From positions 1-46,756 of the forward strand of contig DKPS01000164.1 in the NCBI GenBank assembly GCA_002471345.1: a DNA stretch of 46,756 nt, read 5' to 3'. The stretch comes from Saprospiraceae bacterium UBA7328. Its GTDB lineage: Bacteria > Bacteroidota > Bacteroidia > Chitinophagales > Saprospiraceae. The position numbers and the translations under genes were made by a program. Shown here in pieces: positions 26,550 through 34,832 of this stretch (position 1 is its first letter; each line of letters starts with the position of its first letter). The notes under the pieces are model-generated. The model searched no databases, was not told the DNA's origin, and saw only the letters and a list, made by a program, of their open reading frames with translations.

Positions 26550-29021
26550 GTGAATATTGCAAAGTACCTAATATCGGCTTTCATTCTACTTTCAGTTAAT
26601 GTTAATGCACAATTAACAGAATTGAATTTGGTCATTATAGATAAAGAAACAAATGAACCAATCGAAAATGCTCATGTCTTTCTTTCGAATACCACCTATG
26701 GTACAGTCTCTGATAATAATGGAATTGTAGACTTACATATCCCATCGGACATTTCTGAAGATTTGATTGTTTCCCATTTGTCGTATGATTTGAATCTATT
26801 GACATTTCATCAATACAGTAAATTTAAAGTAGGAGATTCTATCTATCTACATCCTAGTACACAACAACTTGCTGAGGTTGAGATAAGCTCTAAGATAAGT
26901 CGGAAGAGAAAAAGACAACTAAGACGGTTTTACAAGGCTTTTTTCGGCGATAACAAACAAGGTGAAAAATGCAAAGTGTTGAATTCTGAAGTTTTGCGAT
27001 TTGAAGAGTCAAATGGCGGTTTTAAAGCCTCGGCTGATGATATATTGAAAATTGAAAACCCATTCCTTGGATACAAAATCAATTATTTGCTTCAGTACCT
27101 TAAAATAGAAGAAAATGGCTCGATTGAATTTCTGGGTAGGTCTCATTACATAGATTGGATCGAGAATTTTGAAGAAACAGAAATAGTAAAGAATAGATCA
27201 AACACTTATGTCAACAGTGCTAAGCATTTTTTTAGAACTATCATTGACAACAGTTATACAAAATTGGGCTATGAGCTAGAACAGGTTAACTATAAAGATG
27301 GAAGTTTTTATATAGAAAAATCACTTCACAGGGACAGCATTTTTCAGGCTTCAAAAAGTGGAAAGAAGTTCACTCTCAAATTTGACAATTATCTTCAAAT
27401 TATAAACAAGAACAAGTCAAATGTATCATATGCCGCGTCAGGTGTTCGCCCTGGTGGCTTAGAAAGTACTAGGTTTGGGACTACAGGTAGCACAGAAAAG
27501 GCCATAGTAGAATTTCAAACTTCACATTTGTATAAGCTCTCACCTTATATTATTCTAAATGAATATGGCAATGTTCTTAATACAAAAGATATCAGAGAAT
27601 ATGGATACTGGGCTGAGCGTAAACTGGCTCATCAATTGCCCTTTGACTTTGGTAATAACTATGCTCTTATAGATACCAACCCAAAACCAGTAGAATCAAT
27701 GCCAATTGCGGATGAGGTCCAAACAGTATTGTCTAGTCAAGACAAATTTGTCCTTCTCATATCACTTTTACATAATGAAGATAGAGGTATCAAGGAACAG
27801 ACTTTACAAATGCTCTCTGAAAATTGGGAAAATGGATTTAACTCTAGTCTTATTGAAATTCTGCGATTTTCACAAGAAGAATGGCTTGATGAGGCCATAA
27901 ATATTCTGTTGACACAGAAGAACGGTGCGGTAAATGACGGTAGCTTTTATTCTTGGTTGGAATGGTTATGGTCTCAAGAAATGCCAAGTGAAGATTACTA
28001 TTTTGAGTTAAAGGGTGAGATCTATAAGCATATTGATCCAAAATTTGAAAGTTACTTTAAAACAAGAAAGGCTCAAGCTCAAATCAGACTGGATGAAGTA
28101 GTTTGGGGTGGGGTAGAACAGGATGGGATACCGCCTTTGAGAGATCCTGAAATGATCTCGGCAGACGAAGCTCACTTTCTAGATGATGATAATGTGGTTT
28201 TTGGTTTTTATATCAACGGGGTTGCTCGAGCATACCCAAAGAGAATTTTAGCATGGCATGAATTCTTTGTGGACGATTTTGAAAATACTAGAATAGCAGG
28301 TGTGTATTGTACTCTATGTGGTACAGTGATAGCATATGATATGACATTAGACGGTACTTATCATGATTTAGGTACAAGTGGATTTCTCTTCAGATCAAAT
28401 AAATTGATGTATGACAAAAAGACCCAGTCTCTTTGGAGTACTATAGAAGGCAGGCCAGTATTAGGCCCTTTAGTAAATCATAATATTAGTCTCAAGACTT
28501 ATGCAGTTGTGACTTCCACATGGGGAAAATGGAAATCTATTCATCCCGACACTGAGGTGCTCTCACTGAATACTGGACATCAAAGAGATTATAATGAAGG
28601 AGCCGCATATGCTGACTATTTTAGTAAGGATGAGCTGATGTTCCCGGTCCCATCTATTGATCATTCTTTAAAAAATAAGGATGAAGTATTTGTTATTAGA
28701 GCTGATGGATATAAAGAGGACCCACTTTCCATTTCTATTCAATATCTGAAAAAGAAAAAATGGTATCAAGGTGATATAAATAACAATTCAATCATTGCTA
28801 TTGCCGATGATTCTGGTGCTGCTCGAGCTTATGAGGCCCAAAATGTGAAATTCGAAGCTTTCAAAAATGGAAAGTTGAAAGACACCAATGGCCGTCTCTG
28901 GTCTCATGAGGAAGAATGTCTCATTTCTGATGACGGCGAAAAACTGGAACGTATTTCAGGGCATAATATATTTTGGTTTGCATGGTACGCCGCTTATCCA
29001 AAAGGGAGATTGATTAAGTAG
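26550..29021 (+). CDS. Chimeric protein: carboxypeptidase-like regulatory domain half fused to DUF3179
   Basis: An 823-residue exported protein with a signal peptide (1-20, ending 'VNVNAQ'). Residues about 23-110 are a carboxypeptidase-regulatory-like beta-sandwich ('DKETNEPIENAHVFLSNTTYG'). Residues 115-370 match the body of the stand-alone Bacteroidota proteins that carry this domain ('RFYKAFFGDNKQGEKCKVLN', 'HFFRTIIDN'). Residues about 390-510 are helical, like the lead-in of DUF3179 proteins, and 512-823 are DUF3179 itself ('RLDEVVWGGVEQDGIPPL', 'AYPKRILAWHE', 'YCTLCGTVIAY' with C587 and C590). Both halves are normally separate genes, so this is a fusion with the junction near residue 380. 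The start is GTG, forced by an upstream in-frame stop. Function is unknown. Confidence 0.85.
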   Translation: MNIAKYLISAFILLSVNVNAQLTELNLVIIDKETNEPIENAHVFLSNTTYGTVSDNNGIVDLHIPSDISEDLIVSHLSYDLNLLTFHQYSKFKVGDSIYLHPSTQQLAEVEISSKISRKRKRQLRRFYKAFFGDNKQGEKCKVLNSEVLRFEESNGGFKASADDILKIENPFLGYKINYLLQYLKIEENGSIEFLGRSHYIDWIENFEETEIVKNRSNTYVNSAKHFFRTIIDNSYTKLGYELEQVNYKDGSFYIEKSLHRDSIFQASKSGKKFTLKFDNYLQIINKNKSNVSYAASGVRPGGLESTRFGTTGSTEKAIVEFQTSHLYKLSPYIILNEYGNVLNTKDIREYGYWAERKLAHQLPFDFGNNYALIDTNPKPVESMPIADEVQTVLSSQDKFVLLISLLHNEDRGIKEQTLQMLSENWENGFNSSLIEILRFSQEEWLDEAINILLTQKNGAVNDGSFYSWLEWLWSQEMPSEDYYFELKGEIYKHIDPKFESYFKTRKAQAQIRLDEVVWGGVEQDGIPPLRDPEMISADEAHFLDDDNVVFGFYINGVARAYPKRILAWHEFFVDDFENTRIAGVYCTLCGTVIAYDMTLDGTYHDLGTSGFLFRSNKLMYDKKTQSLWSTIEGRPVLGPLVNHNISLKTYAVVTSTWGKWKSIHPDTEVLSLNTGHQRDYNEGAAYADYFSKDELMFPVPSIDHSLKNKDEVFVIRADGYKEDPLSISIQYLKKKKWYQGDINNNSIIAIADDSGAARAYEAQNVKFEAFKNGKLKDTNGRLWSHEEECLISDDGEKLERISGHNIFWFAWYAAYPKGRLIK

Positions 29022-29033
29022 GACATTTTTCAA

Positions 29034-30539
29034 TTATAAATAGTCCAATCTATCCAAAATTAGGTTGTCTCCCATTTCTTTTTGAGAAAGAATAAGTTCA
29101 TCTAACATTTCTTTTATAATTGATTCATGTTCCTTTTCATTACTTAAATCATTCATTTCTAGGGGATCATCATCTATAAGGAATAGCCTCAATTTAGGCA
29201 CTCGTGGATAAACTATGAGCTTAAATCCATTTTTACGAATCATTCGTTGATCATTAGTATAAAAGCCCAAGATTGCATCTCTACTTGCTTGATTATCTAT
29301 ACCTTTTATATCATTCATAAGACTTTTAAAGTCAATGAAGTCCGGCTTCTCTACTCCAGCAATTTCTAATGAAGTAGCCATGGCATCTTGAAGATATATT
29401 TCACTAGGGCTCACTTTCCCCTGTGGTATTCCAGGTCCGGATATTGTAAAAGGGACTCTCATACTGTGGTCATACATGTTTTGTTTTCCTATAAGTCCAT
29501 GATGTCCTACACTCAGTCCATGATCAGCAGTAAAAATGATATAAGTATTATCAGCATTTTCTGAAATAGATAGTTTCTCTAAAATCTTTCCAATTTGATC
29601 GTCCATATGTGAAATAATAGCGTAATACTCCTGTAGATGAGTTTTGATAGCTAAAGGTGTTCGCGGAAAGGGAGCTAATGCTTCGTCTCTCAATGAAGGA
29701 CTACAACCAATACTATCCTTATATGGATATTCTTCTAACCAGTTTTCAGGTATTTCTATACTCTCCAGTGGATACATATCTATATATTTTTGTGGAGATT
29801 GCCTATGATCATGCGGCGCATTAAAAGCCAGATACATGAAGAAAGGGTGCGATGATTTTTGAGCACTGTCCATAAATCCCAATGCATCATTTGCTATTAC
29901 CTCACTCCAATGTATACCTCCTTCCCAAAAGCCTCCAAAGGAAGAATCAGTTGGTGACCAAGAGTTATCATTTTCACTCAACGGTCTATTATATCCGGCT
30001 GGCATTACATCTGACCATGTTTTAGGATTATATCCTTGTTCCTCTATATACCTGTTCACTTTTTGATAATCATAAAGGTGTCCAGGCATTCCAGGTCTAA
30101 TATTTACTGCTGTTTGGAAAATCGAACCTGCTTTAGCTTGTACATGCCACTTACCAGTCATATAAGTGTCGTATCCTGCTGATTCCATTAGTTTAGGCCA
30201 AGTTTGAGTAAAAGCTAATGAGTCCTGATTTCTCCATTTCTGGGCCATCTCCTGAGCTGTCCATATTGATCTCCCAGATATCAGCATTGCTCTCGAGGCC
30301 ACACAGATTGCTCCATTCCATCCTCCCATATTGTAGGCATGAGAGTATGTGGTACCCTTCTTTATTAATCGATCTATGTTTGGAGTTTTCACTAATGGGT
30401 GACCTAACCCTCCGATGGCCTCATAAGAGAGGTCATCTGCGAAAATGAAAAGTATATTAGGACGAGTATTTACATTTTTTTCGGAGCAACACAGAGAGAA
30501 AGACAATATTAGGAGTATAAAATGAAAGATATAATTCAT
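29034..30539 (-). CDS. Type I sulfatase lipoprotein
   Basis: A 501-residue sulfatase of the alkaline-phosphatase superfamily that hydrolyses sulfate esters. Metal ligands D35 and D36 sit in 'FIFADDLSYE'. The formylglycine site is C-V-A-S-R at 79-83, a CxAxR variant in which Cys79 must be oxidised by a maturase. The later metal site is 'FTADHGLSVGHHGL', and 'IGKQNMYDHSMRVPF' is the conserved Lys/His segment. A hydrophobic leader with Cys17/18 indicates a lipoprotein facing the periplasm or outside. It diverges from the DUF1080/PIG-L/amidohydrolase run with 92 bases between the start codons, so the two units probably share a control region and may act on the same sulfated substrate. Confidence 0.93.
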   Translation of the reverse strand: MNYIFHFILLILSFSLCCSEKNVNTRPNILFIFADDLSYEAIGGLGHPLVKTPNIDRLIKKGTTYSHAYNMGGWNGAICVASRAMLISGRSIWTAQEMAQKWRNQDSLAFTQTWPKLMESAGYDTYMTGKWHVQAKAGSIFQTAVNIRPGMPGHLYDYQKVNRYIEEQGYNPKTWSDVMPAGYNRPLSENDNSWSPTDSSFGGFWEGGIHWSEVIANDALGFMDSAQKSSHPFFMYLAFNAPHDHRQSPQKYIDMYPLESIEIPENWLEEYPYKDSIGCSPSLRDEALAPFPRTPLAIKTHLQEYYAIISHMDDQIGKILEKLSISENADNTYIIFTADHGLSVGHHGLIGKQNMYDHSMRVPFTISGPGIPQGKVSPSEIYLQDAMATSLEIAGVEKPDFIDFKSLMNDIKGIDNQASRDAILGFYTNDQRMIRKNGFKLIVYPRVPKLRLFLIDDDPLEMNDLSNEKEHESIIKEMLDELILSQKEMGDNLILDRLDYL

Positions 30540-30631
30540 GAGCGGAAAAGTGATTTTTGCTAAAATTAAAGAGATAAGACTTAAGATACTTTAAAGTCCT
30601 TAATTTGAGGCTATTAAAAAACCTACTTTCA

Positions 30632-31195
30632 ATGAAAAACATAGTCTATTTAATTTCTATAGCTCTTTTCATAATTCACTTATCATCTTGCAAATCAAGT
30701 ACATCACTATTTATTGATAACTACAATTGGCAAATTGGAGGAGATGCAGGATGGCAGTTTGATCAATCTGAAATAATAGGAGAATCTGATGGAGGCGCTG
30801 GATTCATAATGACATCTGATTCCTATGATGATTTTATTCTTGAATTAGATTTCAGGCCTGATAATTCTGTCAATTCAGGTGTATTCATAAGATGTGAAAA
30901 TCATGAGATGTCACCCATATCATGCTATGAAATTAATATTTGGGACAATCATTCTAATCAAGATTTCAGGACAGGAGCGGTAGTAATGAAATCAAAACCA
31001 CTTGCTAAGGTCAATACAACTAATAAATGGAATACCTATAAAATCAAGGCAAAAGGATCATCCATACAAGCATGGATCAATAACACTAAAGTAGCTGATA
31101 TCACTGATCAAGATAGGCCTTCAGGTTTTATAGGCCTTCAGGCTGCTGAGAATGGAATAGTTAAATTTAAGAATGTAAAAATTAAAGTGCTTTAG
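30632..31195 (+). CDS. DUF1080 (3-keto-disaccharide hydrolase-like) lipoprotein
   Basis: A 187-residue protein of the DUF1080 concanavalin-like fold. I use the ATG at 30632 (a TTG lies nine codons upstream), which gives a lipoprotein leader with lipobox 'LSSCK'. Family landmarks are 'YDDFILELDFRPDNSVNSGV', 'FIRCENHEMSPISCYEINIWD', 'WNTYKIKAKGSSIQAWINN' and 'GFIGLQAAENGIVKFKNVKI'. Members are extracellular proteins found next to sugar oxidoreductases, and some are glucosidase-like hydrolases of 3-keto-disaccharides. The protein is shorter than many DUF1080 proteins. The PIG-L gene starts one base after its stop, so the two are almost certainly co-transcribed. Confidence 0.85.
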   Translation: MKNIVYLISIALFIIHLSSCKSSTSLFIDNYNWQIGGDAGWQFDQSEIIGESDGGAGFIMTSDSYDDFILELDFRPDNSVNSGVFIRCENHEMSPISCYEINIWDNHSNQDFRTGAVVMKSKPLAKVNTTNKWNTYKIKAKGSSIQAWINNTKVADITDQDRPSGFIGLQAAENGIVKFKNVKIKVL

Positions 31196-31196
31196 T

Positions 31197-32045
31197 ATGA
31201 ATAAGAAAATCATCTATATCGTCCTTAGCTGTGTAGGAGTGTCTCTATCCTTGTTTTCTCAGCCTATGTCAGCCCCCCTATTCAACCCCGTAGAAGTAAA
31301 TGACGAAGATCGTCTAGAAAATATGATGGGTAAAACTATAGTGGTATTCACTCCTCATCCAGATGATGAAACTTTTGCCATGGGTGGTTCTTTGGCATTA
31401 TTAGCTAAAAATGACAACAATATTCATGTTGTCATCTATACTAATGATAACAAAGGATCACTAGATCTGACGATGACAAGAGAACGATTAGCAAGAATTA
31501 GAAGGGCTGAAGAAGAAAGATCATGTGAAATATTAGGAATCGATATTGAAAATATTCATTGGTTGGGTTATGAAGATGGAGATTTGGAATATGCTGATCC
31601 TCAAGTGCTTAGAGGCAAAATAGCTAGACTTCTTAAAATGATTAGACCTGATGTAGTGTTCACTGCCGATCCTGGTGTCAAGTGGAATCAATGGCATAAA
31701 ACAGATCACCGAATGGCCGCAAATATTACTCAAGATGCTTTTATCGCTGCTGAATGGCATTTGTATTATCCTCAGCATCTTTTGGACGAGGAGTTACAGC
31801 CTTTTCATGTAAAAGATGTCTATTACTATTATTCTCAAGAACCTAATTATGAAGTGGATATTACCACCTTTTTCGATTTAAAAATGAAAGCCTCGGCAGC
31901 TCATGTGAGTCAATTTGAACCTTCTACAAGTAAGTATACATCCGAAATGCCAAAGGAAACTTTTGATCAGATAAGATTTGGTTTTTCACAACGAAATGCT
32001 GGAGGAGAAGGGAAGTTAGTGGAACGATTCAGAAAAAGAGGTTAA
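31197..32045 (+). CDS. PIG-L family deacetylase
   Basis: A 282-residue zinc deacetylase of the PIG-L/LmbE family, which removes acetyl groups from N-acetylglucosamine-containing compounds. The zinc motif PHPDDE lies at 53-58 (H54, D57), and the third ligand His is in 'WHKTDHR' (H167/H171). A hydrophobic leader with 'LFSQPMSAP' suggests export, although no lipobox is clear. The segment after the catalytic core ('VDITTFFDLKMKASAAHVSQ') is the usual family tail. It sits second in the four-gene run, one base from the DUF1080 gene, with 21 bases to the amidohydrolase. The run may process amino sugars, but this is an inference from order. Confidence 0.92.
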   Translation: MNKKIIYIVLSCVGVSLSLFSQPMSAPLFNPVEVNDEDRLENMMGKTIVVFTPHPDDETFAMGGSLALLAKNDNNIHVVIYTNDNKGSLDLTMTRERLARIRRAEEERSCEILGIDIENIHWLGYEDGDLEYADPQVLRGKIARLLKMIRPDVVFTADPGVKWNQWHKTDHRMAANITQDAFIAAEWHLYYPQHLLDEELQPFHVKDVYYYYSQEPNYEVDITTFFDLKMKASAAHVSQFEPSTSKYTSEMPKETFDQIRFGFSQRNAGGEGKLVERFRKRG

Positions 32046-32066
32046 TATAAACACCTATTAAGATCT

Positions 32067-33776
32067 ATGAAAAATATTTACTTCCCTTTACTTTTTATAA
32101 TTGCGATTTTTTCATGCAATGATGCCATTGATACTGCTGATTTAGTATTGATAAATGGGAACATTGTTACTATGGATAAGAATAATTCGAAAGCCACAGC
32201 ATTAGCTGTTAATGGTGATCGAATAATTGCTGTAGGAACAGATGAAGAAATCCGTAGACATACAGATAAAGAAACGGTGATTATAGATCTCAAAGGTAAT
32301 TTAGCTATTCCTGGATTGATAGAAGGGCATGGACATTATATGAGATTAGGGCATACTTTAATGCACTTAGATTTAAGATATGCTAATTCGTGGGATGAAA
32401 TAGTAGACATGGTAGCTGAGGCTGTAGATCGTTCAAAACCAGGAGAATGGATACTGGGATGGGGATGGCATCAAGACAAATGGGAAAAAACTCCCATCCC
32501 TTCATATGAAGGATTACCTATTCATAATTCTCTTAGTGAGATAAGTCCAGAAAATCCAGTTATGCTTTCGCACACCAGTGGTCATGGAGAATACATTAAT
32601 GCAAAGGGAATGGAGATGGCTGGTATCAATGCAGAGACACCTAACCCAGCTGGTGGTGAAATTGTGAGAGATAGACTTGGGAATGCAATAGGAATGCTTA
32701 GAGAATCGGCAGCACAGCTTATTGACAATGTATATAATGAATATGAACAAAATATGACACCAGCTGATCTCGAAGAACAACACAGACGTCAAGTTGCTCT
32801 TGCTGGACAAGAAGCATTGGAAAATGGAATAACCAGTTTTCAAGATATGGGTTCTTCATTTGATGAGGTAGCACTTTTAAAAACTATGGCTGAGGAGGGT
32901 AATTTGCCCGTAAGGTTGTATATGGCAATTCATGATCCATCAGATTTAATGGAGGAGAAGCTGGAAGAATTCAGAATGGTTGGCTATGGAAATAACTTCT
33001 TGACTAATCGTTGTATTGGAGAAAAAGTACTGGATGGTGCTTTAGGAACTCATGGTGGATGGCTTTTGGAGCCATATGTAGATCTTCCACACACTTCTGG
33101 TTTTAATGTAACTCCAGTATCAGAAATTGAAAGATCTGCTGAGTTAGCTGTTAAACATGATTACCAGATGGCTATTCAAGGGATTGGTGATAAAGCAACT
33201 AGAGTGTTATTGGATATCTATGAAAAGACGTTTAGTGAAAATCCAGATCAGGGTGATTGGAGATGGCGGATAGAACATGCACAAGTTATACACCCTTCTG
33301 ATTTACAGCGATTTAAAACTTTAGATGTGATAGCTGGAATTCAAGGTGTTTTTGCTTGTTCTGATGGCCCTTGGGTCGCATCTAGACTAGGGGAAGATCG
33401 GACAAGAGAACGAGGTTATCTATGGCGAACGATGATAGATGAAGGAGTCAGAATTATGAATGGTACTGATCCTCCTGTAGAAGATATAGATCCAATGGCA
33501 AGTTTTCATTGTTCGGTGAGTAGGGTCTTAAGTAACGGTTCAGTATTCGCCCCTGAGCAAAAAATGTCTCGATTTCAAGCTTTGAAATCATATACTATTG
33601 ATAATGCTTATGCAGCATTCGAAGAGGATATTAAAGGGACATTGGAAGTTGGTAAGCTCGCAGATATCACTGTTTTGTCTCAGGATATAATGAGTGTAGC
33701 TGAAGAAGAAATTCCCAATACTAAAGTGTTGTATACCATTTTGGGTGGTGAGGTGAAATTTCAAAATACAAACTGA
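32067..33776 (+). CDS. Amidohydrolase family 3 (YtcJ-like) lipoprotein
   Basis: A 569-residue metal-dependent hydrolase. After a lipoprotein leader (Cys17, 'IFSCND') comes the amidohydrolase composite domain with 'VTMDKNNSKATALAVNGDRI' and the metal motif H-G-H at 88-90 ('EGHGHYMR'). The carboxylated-Lys region is 'GEKVLDGALGTHG', a later metal His is in 'WRWRIEHAQVIHP', and the catalytic Asp is in 'NGTDPPVEDIDP'. YtcJ-type enzymes hydrolyse N-acyl or amide bonds of varied small molecules; the true substrate is unknown. Export is unusual for the family as a whole but common in Bacteroidota. It is third in the run with PIG-L and the isomerase-like gene. Confidence 0.92.
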   Translation: MKNIYFPLLFIIAIFSCNDAIDTADLVLINGNIVTMDKNNSKATALAVNGDRIIAVGTDEEIRRHTDKETVIIDLKGNLAIPGLIEGHGHYMRLGHTLMHLDLRYANSWDEIVDMVAEAVDRSKPGEWILGWGWHQDKWEKTPIPSYEGLPIHNSLSEISPENPVMLSHTSGHGEYINAKGMEMAGINAETPNPAGGEIVRDRLGNAIGMLRESAAQLIDNVYNEYEQNMTPADLEEQHRRQVALAGQEALENGITSFQDMGSSFDEVALLKTMAEEGNLPVRLYMAIHDPSDLMEEKLEEFRMVGYGNNFLTNRCIGEKVLDGALGTHGGWLLEPYVDLPHTSGFNVTPVSEIERSAELAVKHDYQMAIQGIGDKATRVLLDIYEKTFSENPDQGDWRWRIEHAQVIHPSDLQRFKTLDVIAGIQGVFACSDGPWVASRLGEDRTRERGYLWRTMIDEGVRIMNGTDPPVEDIDPMASFHCSVSRVLSNGSVFAPEQKMSRFQALKSYTIDNAYAAFEEDIKGTLEVGKLADITVLSQDIMSVAEEEIPNTKVLYTILGGEVKFQNTN

Positions 33777-33791
33777 AAAAACTATTTTATA

Positions 33792-34742
33792 ATGAAGAAT
33801 AGAAGAGCATTTTGTCAAAAATCTATAATAGCAGTTGCTGGAATAGTATCATATGGCGTCATTGGATGTAGATCTAAAAAAGAGAAACCTGTGCCAGAAA
33901 TCAAGAACTCTCTGAAACTATCACTCGCACAATGGTCTTTACACAAGGCCTTTTTTGCCAAAGAGTTAGATCCGATAAACTTTGCACCGGTCACTGCATC
34001 CTATGATATAAAAGCTGTAGAATATGTCAATCAATTCTATGTTGAGCATGTCAATAACGAACCGTTTTGGATGGAGATGCAACAACGAGCTTCAGGTGAA
34101 GGGGTGAATAGTTTGCTTATTATGGTAGATGATGAAGGAGACCTTGGTGATCCAGATTCACAGAAAAGAAAAGAAGCAGCTATTAACCACCAAAAATGGA
34201 TAAATGCGGCTAAACTCATGGATTGCCATTCGATAAGAGTCAATGCTTTTGGAAGTGGAACCAAGTCAGAAATGCATGGATACTTAGTGGATGGACTAAG
34301 TCAACTATGTGAGTATGCTTCCAAAGAAAATATTAATGTGTTGATAGAGAATCATGGTCTATATAGTTCTGATGCACAATGGGTTACCAATGTTATCAAA
34401 GCTGTTGATTCTCCGTTTTTAGGAACATTACCAGATTTTGGAAACTGGTGTACGAATGAAAAATGGGGAAGTACAAAGGATGATGCATGCACAGACAGTT
34501 ATGATCTATATAATGGAGTAAAGGAATTTATGCCTTATGCAAAAGGAGTCAGTGCGAAGTCGTATGATTTTAATGAAGATGGAACAGTCAAAGGAATTGA
34601 CTACAATAAGATGATTGATCTTGTAAAAGCAGAAGGTTACGATGGATATGTTGGAATTGAGTATGAAGGAGAAAATTTAAGTGAGCCAGATGGAATCAGA
34701 GCGACAAAGGCACTTTTGGAAGATGCTTGGAATCGAAGCTGA
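33792..34742 (+). CDS. Sugar phosphate isomerase/epimerase-like TIM-barrel lipoprotein
   Basis: A 316-residue xylose-isomerase-like TIM barrel. The N-terminus 'MKNRRAFCQKSIIAVAGIVS' has an Arg pair and hydrophobic stretch resembling a Tat leader, followed by a Cys in 'VIGCRSKK', suggesting a periplasmic lipoprotein. Barrel landmarks are 'LSLAQWSLHKAFF', 'NVLIENHGLYSSDAQWVTNV' (Glu ligand), 'LGTLPDFGNW' (Asp ligand), 'GVSAKSYDFNEDG' and 'GYVGIEYEGENLSE' (final Glu ligand). Family members isomerise or epimerise sugars such as hydroxypyruvate or 3-keto sugars using a divalent metal. It ends the run with DUF1080, PIG-L and the amidohydrolase; pairing of DUF1080 with such isomerases recalls 3-keto-sugar pathways. 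Confidence 0.88.
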   Translation: MKNRRAFCQKSIIAVAGIVSYGVIGCRSKKEKPVPEIKNSLKLSLAQWSLHKAFFAKELDPINFAPVTASYDIKAVEYVNQFYVEHVNNEPFWMEMQQRASGEGVNSLLIMVDDEGDLGDPDSQKRKEAAINHQKWINAAKLMDCHSIRVNAFGSGTKSEMHGYLVDGLSQLCEYASKENINVLIENHGLYSSDAQWVTNVIKAVDSPFLGTLPDFGNWCTNEKWGSTKDDACTDSYDLYNGVKEFMPYAKGVSAKSYDFNEDGTVKGIDYNKMIDLVKAEGYDGYVGIEYEGENLSEPDGIRATKALLEDAWNRS

Positions 34743-34811
34743 ATAGAACCCTAGAGCATTGTGATTATATAAAAGTTGATTCTATCTCGGCCTAATTCTG
34801 CCCTATATTGC

Positions 34812-34829
34812 GGTTATTAAATTATAACC
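34812..34829. promoter_or_regulatory. Inverted repeat immediately before icmF
   Basis: GGTTAT and ATAACC flank the spacer TAAATT, an 18-bp dyad ending three bases before the icmF ATG. A TATATTGC element, near the Bacteroidota -7 consensus, lies directly upstream (about 34804-34811). A protein bound here would block initiation, so an acyl-CoA-responsive repressor site is conceivable. No regulator gene is adjacent, and six-base arms can arise by chance. Confidence 0.35.
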
Positions 34830-34832
34830 ACA

